From Alcanivoracaceae bacterium (GTDB lineage Bacteria > Pseudomonadota > Gammaproteobacteria > Pseudomonadales > Alcanivoracaceae): DNA of 51,361 nt. The stretch is taken from contig PAJO01000011.1 of the NCBI GenBank assembly GCA_002706085.1, positions 62,054-113,414 of the forward strand, in the 5' to 3' direction. Both the position numbers and the translations under genes were made by a program. Position 1 is the stretch's first letter. Each line of letters begins with the position of its first letter. Under the pieces are notes generated by a model that had not been told where the DNA came from, searched no databases, and saw only the letters and a list, made by a program, of their open reading frames with translations. Positions 1-7,537 of this stretch are shown here, piece after piece.

Positions 1-1
1 C

Positions 2-823
2 GCGGCCAAACAGGCGCTGGAGAATGCCAACCTTTCCGCCAACGACCTAGACGCGGTGCTGGTGGCCTGTTCCAACATGCAGCGCCCGTATCCGGCCATG
101 GCCGTGGAAGTTCAGGATGCGCTCGGCATGGAGCACGGCTGGGGCTATGACATGAATGTGGCCTGTTCCAGTGCTACCTTCGGCATTCAGGCCGGTGTTG
201 ATGCCATTCGTAATGGTAGTGCTCGCCGTGTGCTGATGGTAAACCCGGAAATCTGCTCTGCACATCTGGCCTGGGAAGACCGTGATTGCCATTTTATCTT
301 TGGTGATGTGGCCACGGCCGTGATTCTGGAGCGTAAGGAAGACGCGACCTCCGACAACCAATGGGAAGTGCTCGGTACCCGCCTTCAGACCAAGTTCTCC
401 AGCAACATTCGCAACAATTTCGGTTTTCTCAACCGTGCGGACGAGAGTGGAGTCGGGGCCCGGGACAAGCTGTTCCGTCAGGAAGGCCGCAAGGTCTTCA
501 AGGAAGTCTGCCCCATGGTGGCTGAACAGATTACCTCACACCTTGCGGACACAGAGATTGCGGTAGATAGCGTCAATCGCATGTGGCTGCACCAGGCGAA
601 TCTGAGCATGAATGAACTGATCTCCAAACGCGTGCTGGGGCGTCCCGCCACCCGTGAAGAGGCCCCGGTCATTCTTGATGATTACGCCAACACCAGTTCC
701 GCTGGCTCCATTATTGCCTTCCACAAATACAATGGAGACCTGCCTTCGGGTAGCCACGGTGTTATCTGTTCCTTTGGTGCCGGTTACTCCATTGGCAGTG
801 TGATTGTGAACCGGATCAAATAA
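2..823 (+). CDS. Beta-ketoacyl-ACP synthase III family protein (3' part)
   Basis: This thiolase-fold condensing enzyme is of the FabH type and joins an acyl-CoA to malonyl-ACP in fatty acid synthesis. The reading frame is open from base 2, so the start lies outside the window. All three catalytic residues are visible: Cys in NVACSSATF (codon 164-166), His in WLHQAN and Asn in DYANTSS. The motifs NPEICSAHL and FIFGDVATAV resemble the Pseudomonas PA3286-like subgroup, which diverts beta-oxidation acyl-CoAs into synthesis, rather than housekeeping FabH; that subgroup assignment is from memory. The gene ends in TAA at 821-823 and is followed by a possible hairpin. Confidence 0.85.
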   Translation, partial: AAKQALENANLSANDLDAVLVACSNMQRPYPAMAVEVQDALGMEHGWGYDMNVACSSATFGIQAGVDAIRNGSARRVLMVNPEICSAHLAWEDRDCHFIFGDVATAVILERKEDATSDNQWEVLGTRLQTKFSSNIRNNFGFLNRADESGVGARDKLFRQEGRKVFKEVCPMVAEQITSHLADTEIAVDSVNRMWLHQANLSMNELISKRVLGRPATREEAPVILDDYANTSSAGSIIAFHKYNGDLPSGSHGVICSFGAGYSIGSVIVNRIK

Positions 824-840
824 TGCCCATGCTGTCTGAC

Positions 841-887
841 GTCGGACGCTTGACCTCCTGCTGCCTGCAGGTACCGTCACGTCCGAC
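841..887 (+). terminator. Inverted repeat downstream of the ketoacyl synthase gene
   Basis: GTCGGACG at 841-848 pairs with CGTCCGAC at 880-887 across a long loop, and a TTTTTT run follows at 907-912. It may be a weak terminator. The rest of 824-1072 shows no coding sequence and should hold the promoter of the RiPP operon. Confidence 0.3.
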
Positions 888-922
888 TTCTGACGCCTGA
901 CCAAGGTTTTTTCTTCTCCTTT

Positions 923-956
923 CGTAACGTTTACCTCACACCCGCATCTCTATATT
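923..956 (+). promoter_or_regulatory. Possible promoter of the hvf/buf operon
   Basis: A CGTAAC element at 923-928 resembles the -35 (GTAAC-type) element of ECF sigma factors, which often drive bufferin-type clusters. A sigma70-like TATATT lies at 951-956. Neither has a convincing partner element, so this only marks where a promoter would be sought, about 115-150 bases before the first gene. Confidence 0.25.
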
Positions 957-1072
957 GTCTGAGACAGGCGCTACGCGAATAACGTGGTTGCCTGAACCGT
1001 TTTGCCTATGCCATGAGACGGTGTATGCAGTGACGGTTTTGGACACCCAATAATGACGTATGGAGACTCAAC

Positions 1073-1366
1073 ATGGCTAAGCTGACCAAACTGAACCCCC
1101 TCGCCGCCACCGTAGGCGCTGCTGTCGTCGCTACCGCCATGGCGGTACCGGTAACCGCCAATGCGGCTGAAAATCCCTTTGCTGCCTCTGACCTGCAAGC
1201 GGGTTACCAGCTGGCTGGCCACGCTGAAGGTAAGTGTGGCGAAGGCAAATGCGGCGACAAGAAAGGCGAAGGCAGCTGCGGTGAGAAAGGCGGCGAAGGC
1301 AAGTGCGGTGAAGACAAAGGCGGAGAAGGGAAATGTGGTGAAGGCAAGTGCGGCGGTGATGCGTAA
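1073..1366 (+). CDS. hvfA: HvfA/BufA2-type Cys-rich RiPP precursor (bufferin-like metallophore)
   Basis: The 97-residue protein has a Sec signal peptide (basic start, Ala/Val-rich core, probable cut after ANA near residue 31). Its low-complexity tail has six cysteines, five in EGKCG and one in EGSCG. In known hvf/buf systems the motif cysteines are converted by the DUF692 and DUF2063 enzymes into oxazolone-thioamide or thiooxazole groups that bind copper. Those two enzymes are encoded directly downstream here. A GGAG at 1061-1064 fixes the start. That this peptide is modified and binds copper is inferred from the family. Confidence 0.88.
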   Translation: MAKLTKLNPLAATVGAAVVATAMAVPVTANAAENPFAASDLQAGYQLAGHAEGKCGEGKCGDKKGEGSCGEKGGEGKCGEDKGGEGKCGEGKCGGDA

Positions 1367-1372
1367 GGCTGC

Positions 1373-2224
1373 ATGATGATAAACCACAAGACACCAGTGT
1401 CCGGCGTGGGTCTGGGTCTTCGGCGGGCCCTGATGGGCCCGCTTTCCCAAGCCAAATCGCCACCGTTTGATTTCATGGAAGTGGCGCCGGAAAACTGGAT
1501 TCCCATGGGCGGTCGCCTGGGCAAGGAATTCCGCAAGTTTACCGAGCGATTTCCGTTTGTGACCCATGGTCTGAGTCTGTCTCTTGGCGGGCCTGAACCG
1601 CTGGATTTTGACCTGCTGTCCTCCATCAAGACCTTTCTTCGCGAACACGACATTCGCCGCTATACCGAGCATCTGAGTTATTGCAGCGACCATGGCCACC
1701 TTTACGATCTGATGCCAATCCCCTTTACGGAAGAGGCCGTGCACTATGTGGCCGGCCGCGTGCGGCAGGTTCAGGACTTTCTTGAGCAGCCCATCGGGAT
1801 CGAACATGTCAGTTACTATGCGGCACCGGGTTCACAGATGTCAGAGCTGGAGTTCGTGAACGCGGTGCTGGAAGAAGCGGACTGCGAGCTGCTGCTGGAT
1901 GTGAACAACGCCTACGTGAATAGCATTAACCATGGTTATGACCCGAAGGAATTCATTAGCGGTTTGCCCGGCGAGCGAATCTGTTACGTGCATATCGCAG
2001 GGCACTTCGATGAAGCGGAAGACCTGAAAGTGGATACCCATGGTGCGGCGGTTATCGATCCGGTGTGGGAGCTACTGCAGCATGCCTACCGTGAGTTTGG
2101 CGTCCTGCCGACCCTGCTGGAGAGGGACTTCAATTTTCCAGGTGAAGACGAGCTGTTTGGCGAGTTGAAAGAGATTGCCCGTTATCAGCAAGCGCACGCC
2201 TCCCGGGAGCGCAAACTGGGATGA
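1373..2224 (+). CDS. hvfB: DUF692 multinuclear non-heme iron oxidative enzyme (HvfB/BufB)
   Basis: The 283-residue TIM-barrel enzyme of the MNIO (DUF692) family has family segments GLGLRR, FMEVAPENW, THGLSLSLG, EHLSYC, EHVSYYA, DVNNAYVN and HIAGH. The Glu, His, Asp and Asn residues in these build the iron site. Such enzymes oxidise Cys residues of RiPP precursors with oxygen. The gene starts seven bases after the precursor gene (ATG 1373, with a second ATG at 1376) and its stop overlaps the next start as ATGA. The assignment rests on motifs and operon order and is secure. Confidence 0.93.
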   Translation: MMINHKTPVSGVGLGLRRALMGPLSQAKSPPFDFMEVAPENWIPMGGRLGKEFRKFTERFPFVTHGLSLSLGGPEPLDFDLLSSIKTFLREHDIRRYTEHLSYCSDHGHLYDLMPIPFTEEAVHYVAGRVRQVQDFLEQPIGIEHVSYYAAPGSQMSELEFVNAVLEEADCELLLDVNNAYVNSINHGYDPKEFISGLPGERICYVHIAGHFDEAEDLKVDTHGAAVIDPVWELLQHAYREFGVLPTLLERDFNFPGEDELFGELKEIARYQQAHASRERKLG

Positions 2225-2988
2225 GTGAGGCAGACTTTCAGCGCTTGCAGCGTGCGTTTGCCGGCCACCTGCGAAACCCTGACACGCGGCCTGCACCGCA
2301 AGGAATCGAAGAGCGCCGGTTGGAGATCTACCGGAATCTGTTTTTCAACAATGTAAACGGCTTTATCGAGCAGGGCTTTCCGGTGTTATTTTCATTACTG
2401 GACGCCGAGAGATGGCAGCGACTGGTGCGGGGCTTCTTTGAGTTTCATGCCTGTCAGACACCGTATTTTGTTGAAATACCCCAGGAGTTTGTCGGTTATC
2501 TGGCCACAGGGGAGGGCGCTGAAGAGGGGGATCCCCCTTTCCTTCTGGAGCTTGCCCATTACGAGTGGATGGAACTGGTACTGGATGCGTCGACAGAGAC
2601 GTTTCCCGAGGCAGGGTTTCATCCCGAAGGCGACTTGCTGCGGGCGATTCCGCAACTGAGCCCGCTCCATGCGGTGCTGTCCTATCATTTTCCTGTGCAT
2701 GAGATCTGTGTGGATTTTCAGCCTGATGCCCCGTTACCACAACCTGTCTGGTTGCTGGTTTACCGCAATCGCGATGATCAGGTGCGCTTCATGGAGATCA
2801 ATGCGCCAACGGCAAGATTGTTGCAGCTCATTGATGAGAATCCTGCTCTCACGGGGGCAGAGGTGGTGGGGCTGCTGGCGGGGGAAATGCAGTTTGACGA
2901 AGGCAAACTGGCAGAATTTTCTCGCGGTATTCTGCAACAAATGCGTGAGCGCGACATCCTTATAGGGACAACACTGAAACGCTGTTAG
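2221..2988 (+). CDS. hvfC: DUF2063 partner protein (HvfC/BufC)
   Basis: The 255-residue protein has the DUF2063 N-terminal pattern: YRNLFFNNVNGFIEQGFPV, then a helical region with HYEW and a mixed C-terminal domain. In characterised clusters this protein holds the precursor leader and presents it to the DUF692 oxygenase. The start codon overlaps the hvfB stop (ATGA at 2221-2224), which implies coupled translation and near 1:1 production. No catalytic site of its own is expected. Confidence 0.9.
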   Translation: MSEADFQRLQRAFAGHLRNPDTRPAPQGIEERRLEIYRNLFFNNVNGFIEQGFPVLFSLLDAERWQRLVRGFFEFHACQTPYFVEIPQEFVGYLATGEGAEEGDPPFLLELAHYEWMELVLDASTETFPEAGFHPEGDLLRAIPQLSPLHAVLSYHFPVHEICVDFQPDAPLPQPVWLLVYRNRDDQVRFMEINAPTARLLQLIDENPALTGAEVVGLLAGEMQFDEGKLAEFSRGILQQMRERDILIGTTLKRC

Positions 2989-3107
2989 TTGAGTCCGGCA
3001 GCCTTTTCTCAGGACCCTGTTAAAGGGCGATTTGCCGACTTTCTGTGAGTCGAATACCCGTACGAATATGGCTCCAGCAACGGCATTTGCTCTGACGGAG
3101 AGTCCCT

Positions 3108-3761
3108 ATGCTTGCCTTGATGAACAAGATCCATCACACCCTGAATACTACGCGTGTAGCTGACTTTCTTGCTCCGTTGGCGCTGCGTTTATTCCTGGCA
3201 CCGGTAATGATCAGTGCCGGGTATAACAAGGCGATGAGTTTCGAGAGCACTGTGGCCTGGTTTGGTAACCCGGACTGGGGATTGGGATTGCCCTTTCCGG
3301 CGTTGCTGGCGTTCCTGGCCACGGCTACGGAGCTGGTGGGCGGCGTATTGCTGTTGATTGGCCTGTTTACCCGCTACGTTTCCATCCCGCTCATGTTTAC
3401 GATGATAGTGGCGATGGCCACAGTGCATTGGCCGCATGGCTGGTTTGCTATCGCACCGGCTAACCCTGCCACCAGCACGGCCTTGCCGCTGGCGAAGCTA
3501 GGCATTCCCGCCGCACATGCCAGTCTTGAGAACAGCGAAGAGGTGGGGAAACGACTAAGCCGCGCCAAGGAAATTCTCAGGGAAAATGGCAATTATGCAT
3601 GGCTGACAGAGAAGGGCGGTCTGGTGATTTTGAACAATGGCATTGAGTTCGCCATGACCTATTTCATCATGCTGCTGGTACTGTTCTTCCAGGGCGCAGG
3701 CCGATTTCTGAGTGTGGATTACTGGATAGAGCGCCGGTTGGCTCCCGGAGCGAATGTGTAA
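3108..3761 (+). CDS. hvfX: DoxX family inner-membrane protein (HvfX-like)
   Basis: The 217-residue DoxX-fold protein has hydrophobic segments near residues 24-45, 63-85, 87-107 and 180-200. A soluble insertion of about 70 residues between the third and fourth segments makes it longer than simple DoxX proteins, as is usual for copies in hvf/buf clusters. GGAG at 3099-3102 precedes the ATG. The 119-base gap after hvfC has no clear terminator, so it is probably the last gene of the operon. Its role is not known precisely; membrane redox support or handling of the modified peptide are possibilities. Confidence 0.82.
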   Translation: MLALMNKIHHTLNTTRVADFLAPLALRLFLAPVMISAGYNKAMSFESTVAWFGNPDWGLGLPFPALLAFLATATELVGGVLLLIGLFTRYVSIPLMFTMIVAMATVHWPHGWFAIAPANPATSTALPLAKLGIPAAHASLENSEEVGKRLSRAKEILRENGNYAWLTEKGGLVILNNGIEFAMTYFIMLLVLFFQGAGRFLSVDYWIERRLAPGANV

Positions 3762-3780
3762 AACCTGTCAGAGTTGCGTA

Positions 3781-3810
3781 ACCCCGGGCGGGTTTCCCTG
3801 TTCCCGGGGT
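3781..3810 (+). terminator. GC-rich hairpin after the hvf operon
   Basis: ACCCCGGG at 3781-3788 pairs perfectly with CCCGGGGT at 3803-3810. No T-run follows, so termination would be weak or need other factors. It lies just before the mlaA promoter. Confidence 0.4.
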
Positions 3811-3822
3811 AGACAGGGCCGC

Positions 3823-3828
3823 TATAAT
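3823..3828 (+). promoter_or_regulatory. Consensus -10 box before mlaA
   Basis: TATAAT at 3823-3828 is a perfect sigma70 -10 element. No good -35 is seen at 16-18 bases. Transcription would start near 3835, which leaves a very short leader before ATG 3852 and a normal one before GTG 3882. Confidence 0.45.
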
Positions 3829-3881
3829 GCGGCGTTTGAATCCATCGCCGGATGGCAGCGCCTCCGGTCACCGGGGTGTTT

Positions 3882-4661
3882 GTGCGCTACCTGCTACTGA
3901 CAATACTGCTGAGCCTGCCATTGCTGGTGACAGCGGAAGAAGAGGACGACTGGGGTGAGGCTACCACGGCGTTTGACGCGCCGGCGGGGCAGAACCAGTA
4001 CGCGGACCCTTGGGAGAACATGAACCGCAAGGTATTTGCGTTTAACGAGTTTCTCGATACCTACGGTTTGAAGCCCGTTGCAAAGGGGTACCAGAAAGTT
4101 ACCCCGCAGTGGATGGACGATACCATCACCCGCTTTTACGAGAATCTGCGCGATTTTCGCAGCGGTCTTAACAGCGTGCTGCAATGGCGCTGGAATCATG
4201 TCGGCCAGAACTGGGGCCGTTTCGCCGTCAATAGTACCCTCGGTATTGGTGGCCTGTTCGATGTGGCCAGCAAGGTAAACCTGCGCAAGCACGATACGGA
4301 TCTGGGGTTGACCTTTGCTCGCTGGGGCATGCCTGAAGGCCCCTATCTGGTGTTGCCCTTCTGGGGGCCCTCCACTGGCCGGGATGCGGCGGCGATCTTC
4401 CCCGAAGACTATATGCGTCTGCGCCACTATATCGAGCATGACCTCACCCGGCACAGTTTCACCGCTGTCTATGTGGTCGATCTTCGAGCCGATTTGCTGG
4501 ACCTCGAACGCAACATTGTCGGTGACCGTTACACCTTCATCCGCAACGCCTACCTGCAGCGCCGCCGCTTCGAATCCGGCGACCGACCCTCCCTGCGTTT
4601 CCCGGATATCGAACAACGGGACTTGGAGCTGGAAAGTGAGTATGAGGAAGATGGCTGGTAG
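3882..4661 (+). CDS. mlaA: MlaA (VacJ) family outer-membrane lipid asymmetry protein
   Basis: This MlaA-family protein takes misplaced phospholipids from the outer leaflet and passes them to the Mla pathway. Visible family motifs are DPWENMNRKVFAFNE, NLLxD-like NLRDF, VNSTLGIGGLFDVA, GLTFARWGMPEGPYLVLP and FWGPSTGRD. I chose GTG 3882 because it gives a compact signal peptide (MRYLLLTILLSLPLL) with a GGGGTG upstream. ATG 3852 is an alternative with an odd N-terminus and no ribosome site. The signal region has no lipobox cysteine, unlike E. coli MlaA. Confidence 0.85.
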   Translation: MRYLLLTILLSLPLLVTAEEEDDWGEATTAFDAPAGQNQYADPWENMNRKVFAFNEFLDTYGLKPVAKGYQKVTPQWMDDTITRFYENLRDFRSGLNSVLQWRWNHVGQNWGRFAVNSTLGIGGLFDVASKVNLRKHDTDLGLTFARWGMPEGPYLVLPFWGPSTGRDAAAIFPEDYMRLRHYIEHDLTRHSFTAVYVVDLRADLLDLERNIVGDRYTFIRNAYLQRRRFESGDRPSLRFPDIEQRDLELESEYEEDGW

Positions 4662-4667
4662 GTCGAG

Positions 4668-4804
4668 TTAACAGTTAACAGTGTGCGGTTGGCGCCGTCA
4701 GGCTTTTAACGTATGAGGCCGCGCCCAAAAACTGGACGCGGCCTCATGGCTTACAGATCAAGACAAACATTGCTCGCGCAGCTGTTCACTGTTCACTCTT
4801 CACT
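4668..4804. repeat. Short tandem hexamer-like repeats between mlaA and the TerB gene
   Basis: GTTAACAGTTAACAGT near 4668-4683 and repeated TTCACT units near 4785-4802 are low-order repeats on either side of a terminator hairpin. They look like degenerate intergenic sequence. The second set overlaps the end of the TerB-domain gene. Confidence 0.3.
4714..4746. terminator. Bidirectional hairpin between convergent mlaA and TerB genes
   Basis: TGAGGCCGCG at 4714-4723 and CGCGGCCTCA at 4737-4746 form a perfect 10-bp stem with a 13-base loop. It sits between two convergent genes. There is no strong T-run on either side. Confidence 0.55.
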
Positions 4805-5229
4805 GCCTTCATCTTCGCCCGAATATAGTCCCCATGGGACACATAAAGCAGGTCGCTGACGCGGCGGATGAGGTGTTCTTCGTGGACGTCTACGTGGCCG
4901 TCGGCGGCGGCCATGGCCCACATGTCTTCTACCAGGGCAACACGGGTTTCCGGGTCCCAGTGTTCTCGCAGGGGCAGGGTGAATTCAAACAGGTCTGTGG
5001 CCTGATCTACACGGGTTTCCAGCTCGCCAAGGATGTCGTTCATTTCCGCCGGGTCCAGTTGCCAGCGGCTTTGCACTGCCTCTACCAGGCGTGCACTTTC
5101 CTCAGCGTCGACCTTGCCGTCGGTACGGGCCACTTCCAGTAGTAGCGCTGCGGCGGCCCGGTGCAGGTCATGCTCGGTGGTTTGCGGTGTCTGGGCGTCA
5201 GTACCAAACAGTCGATTCAGCCAGTTCAA
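4786..5229 (-). CDS. TerB-domain (tellurite resistance TerB-like) protein
   Basis: The 147-residue helical protein has the TerB pattern: AAAALLLEVARTDGKVDAEE around residues 25-44, then LREHWDPETRVALVEDMWAM and AAADGHVDVHEE around residues 105-125. The two acidic DGxVxxxE repeats are typical of the metal-binding TerB fold. The family is common in proteobacteria, mostly without proven function, so tellurite resistance should not be assumed. It follows the transaldolase gene on the same strand with a nine-base gap and is probably cotranscribed. Confidence 0.8.
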   Translation of the reverse strand: MNWLNRLFGTDAQTPQTTEHDLHRAAAALLLEVARTDGKVDAEESARLVEAVQSRWQLDPAEMNDILGELETRVDQATDLFEFTLPLREHWDPETRVALVEDMWAMAAADGHVDVHEEHLIRRVSDLLYVSHGDYIRAKMKAVKSEQ

Positions 5230-5238
5230 ACCGTTTCC

Positions 5239-6174
5239 TTATGTCAGCAGTGTTTCCAGGGCTTGCTGATCCTTGGCAAAGCGGCGAATACCGTCCGCCA
5301 GAAGATCACAGGCCATGGGGTCGTCGTTCATTTGCCAGCGGAAGGCGGGCTCGTTGACCGGGGTCCAGTCGCTTTCCGGTGCAACCAGTTCCGCATCCAG
5401 TACCTGAGTAAGAGTGCCATCGCGGCTGGCAAGTTCCTCCAGCAGCGCCGGGCTGATGGTGAGCTTGTCGCAACCCGCAAGGGCTTCGATCTGGTCGGCG
5501 GTGCGGAAGCTGGCGCCCATGACGATGGTTTCCAGCCCCCGGGCCTTGAAGGTGCGGTAAATTTCTCGCACGGACTGGACGCCCGGGTCGTCGTCTGCGG
5601 TGGCGATATCCATACCGCTTTTGCGGTACCAGTCGTAGATACGGCCGACAAACGGGGAAATCAGTGTGGCGCCGGCTTCCGCGGCTGCCAGTGCCTGCGC
5701 CTGATTGAAGACCAGGGTGACGTTGCAGCGTGTGCCTTCCTCTTCAAGGATTCGCACGGCCTGTATGCCTTCCCAGGTGGCCGCGATCTTGATCAGGATA
5801 CGAGAGGGGTCCACATCCAGTTCCCGGTAAATGCTCATCAACCGGCGGGCTTTTTCTACGGTGGCTCGGGTATCGAATGACAGGCGTGCATCCACTTCAG
5901 TGGAGACCAGGCCGGGCACGCGCTCCAGGATGGCCTGGCCCGCGAGGCAAGCACAGATATCTGTCAGCCAGTCCATTTCGCCTTTATGGCCGAGTTCTTC
6001 GCAGAGGGTGGCGGCCTGTTCCAGCAGGCCCCGGTATCGTTCGTCTTTGGCGGCAGCCAGCAGCAGGGACGGGTTGGTAGTGGCATCTTCGGGGGCAAGA
6101 GCGGCAATCATGTCGAGGTCGCCAGTATCTGCCACCAGAGAGGTCCATTGGGCGAGCTGTTCGCGTTTGTTCAC
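5239..6174 (-). CDS. tal: Transaldolase
   Basis: This enzyme moves a dihydroxyacetone unit between sedoheptulose 7-phosphate and glyceraldehyde 3-phosphate in the pentose phosphate pathway. The Schiff-base lysine is in RILIKIAATWEG. The substrate motifs DATTNPSLLL, CNVTLVFNQAQA and SPFVGRIYDW are all present. I prefer GTG 6174, which aligns with the E. coli TalB start and follows AAGGAA. ATG 6198 adds eight residues and lacks a ribosome site. The 311-residue length fits the TalB class. Confidence 0.93.
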   Translation of the reverse strand: MNKREQLAQWTSLVADTGDLDMIAALAPEDATTNPSLLLAAAKDERYRGLLEQAATLCEELGHKGEMDWLTDICACLAGQAILERVPGLVSTEVDARLSFDTRATVEKARRLMSIYRELDVDPSRILIKIAATWEGIQAVRILEEEGTRCNVTLVFNQAQALAAAEAGATLISPFVGRIYDWYRKSGMDIATADDDPGVQSVREIYRTFKARGLETIVMGASFRTADQIEALAGCDKLTISPALLEELASRDGTLTQVLDAELVAPESDWTPVNEPAFRWQMNDDPMACDLLADGIRRFAKDQQALETLLT

Positions 6175-6244
6175 GGTTTCCGTTCCTTGTGGTGTCATGT
6201 CGGATGCAGATTAAAGGCCAACGATGACAGGGTGCTTTCTAAAC

Positions 6245-6384
6245 CGTAGGAGCGGCGCTTGAGCCGCGAAGTCTTAAAGTCACTATGACATGGCGATGTG
6301 TTGCGATAACGGATGTTGATTGCGCCTTGTGATATCGCCAGTTGTGACCCGAAACCGTTTGTCGCGGGATAAGCGCCGCTCCTA
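6245..6384. repeat. Inverted pair of REP-like elements
   Basis: GTAGGAGCGGCGCTTGAGCC begins at 6245 and runs on through GCGAA to 6269. The reverse orientation of the same element occupies 6358-6384. This is the REP sequence type known from Pseudomonas and relatives. The inverted pair about 140 bases long, between talB and dusA ends, is the REPIN arrangement mobilised by a REP-associated transposase elsewhere in a genome. Confidence 0.75.
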
Positions 6385-6407
6385 TGGAGAGATATCATGC
6401 TTACAGG

Positions 6408-7427
6408 CTAAGGCAGTTGCGCCAAAGCGTCCATTAGCACTTGTGGGGTTGTGCCGGGTTTGTGCATGTTCTCGCTCAGGTGACGCCGGAACTTGCGCGC
6501 ACCGGGCTCACCCTGAAACAGGTTGAGGATATGGCGCAGGGCATGCTTGGGCGCATGGCCCAGGGCGTAACGGCGCTCGAGATAGGGCAGGAACTGCTCG
6601 GCGACTTCGCGACGGCTGGGGACAGGGCGCGTATCGCCAAACACCACCTGGTCGGCATCGGCCAGGAAATACGGGTTCTGGTAGGCCTCGCGGCCAATCA
6701 TGACACCGTCCACTTCGCCCATGTGATCATGAACTTCCTGCAGGGTTTTCACTCCGCCGTTAAGGATGATCTCCATGTGTGCAAATGCCTGCTTGATTGC
6801 GTAGGCACGCTGGTAAATGAGTGGGGGAATCTCGCGGTTTTCCTTGGGCGAAAGTCCGGAGAGTATGGCCTTGCGGGCATGAATGGTGAGGCTGGTGCAG
6901 CCGGCCCGCTCAATCTGCTCCACAAATCGGAACAGGAAGTCGTAATCGTCCTGGTCGTCGATGCCGATGCGGGTCTTTACCGTGACCGGTACGGAAACGA
7001 CAGCCTGCATGGCTTCCACGCATTCACCCACCAGCTCCGGTTCGGCCATGAGGATGGCGCCGATCTTGCCCTGTTGAACCCGATCTGACGGGCAACCCAC
7101 GTTCAGATTGATCTCGTCATAGCCGTACTGTTCGCTAATGCGGGCCGCTTCAGCCAGCTGTTGTGGATCGCAGCCGCCCAGCTGCAGGGCCACAGGGTGT
7201 TCTTCGTGGTTGAACGACAGAAAACGGTCACGATCGCCATGAACAATGGCCTGAGCCACCACCATTTCGGTGTAAAGCAGGGTATGCCGGGTGATCAGGC
7301 GTGCCAGATAGCGATAATCCCGGGTGGTCCAGTCCATCATTGGCGCAACGGATAGCCGCCTATCCAGTTTATTTCCTGCAATGCCGCGTGTTTCCACGCT
7401 ATCCGCCTGATTTCCTGTCTCTTTCAT
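6408..7427 (-). CDS. dusA: tRNA-dihydrouridine synthase A with phage-supplied 5' end
   Basis: DusA reduces uridines 20/20a in the tRNA D-loop using FMN. The family motifs are clear: SVAPMMDWT, LYTEMVVAQAI, PVALQLGG, INLNVGCPSDRVQQGKIGA with the catalytic Cys, and PVTVKTRIGID. The 339 residues are a normal length. The first 20 codons and the start lie in prophage DNA (7344-7427). The att core at 7329-7343 encodes the PMMDW segment, so the hybrid gene is still intact. The native first codons remain at 45624-45686. Expression now depends on a promoter in the phage left end. Confidence 0.95.
   Translation of the reverse strand: MKETGNQADSVETRGIAGNKLDRRLSVAPMMDWTTRDYRYLARLITRHTLLYTEMVVAQAIVHGDRDRFLSFNHEEHPVALQLGGCDPQQLAEAARISEQYGYDEINLNVGCPSDRVQQGKIGAILMAEPELVGECVEAMQAVVSVPVTVKTRIGIDDQDDYDFLFRFVEQIERAGCTSLTIHARKAILSGLSPKENREIPPLIYQRAYAIKQAFAHMEIILNGGVKTLQEVHDHMGEVDGVMIGREAYQNPYFLADADQVVFGDTRPVPSRREVAEQFLPYLERRYALGHAPKHALRHILNLFQGEPGARKFRRHLSENMHKPGTTPQVLMDALAQLP
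7329..7343. other. attL core
   Basis: CCAGTCCATCATTGG is the left copy of the 15-bp direct repeat and lies inside the dusA frame. Flanking bases outside the core match the right copy only in part. Confidence 0.85.
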
Positions 7428-7480
7428 CTTGTTTAATTCTTGCGCGTTTCGGTGTTTTCTGTGCTATTTTTCACCCTGTA

Positions 7481-7521
7481 TTGCACCATATTTGCACCAC
7501 GTTTTGTGCCATGGTGCAAAT
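7481..7521. promoter_or_regulatory. Left-arm TTTGCACC repeats, probable integrase arm sites
   Basis: TTGCACCATATTTGCACC begins at 7481. ATTTGCACCA (7490-7499) also forms an inverted repeat with TGGTGCAAAT (7512-7521). A close copy of the direct pair occurs at 45547-45572 near attR in the same orientation. The region lies between the divergent dusA start and integrase start. Confidence 0.6.
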
Positions 7522-7537
7522 GGAGGGAGGGTGATTC

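Noticed and set aside
5161-5880. 239-codon forward ORF
   Set aside because: Antisense shadow of the transaldolase gene, whose motifs are certain.
7329-7343. tRNA attachment site
   Set aside because: The core is in the dusA protein-coding frame; no tRNA structure is present.
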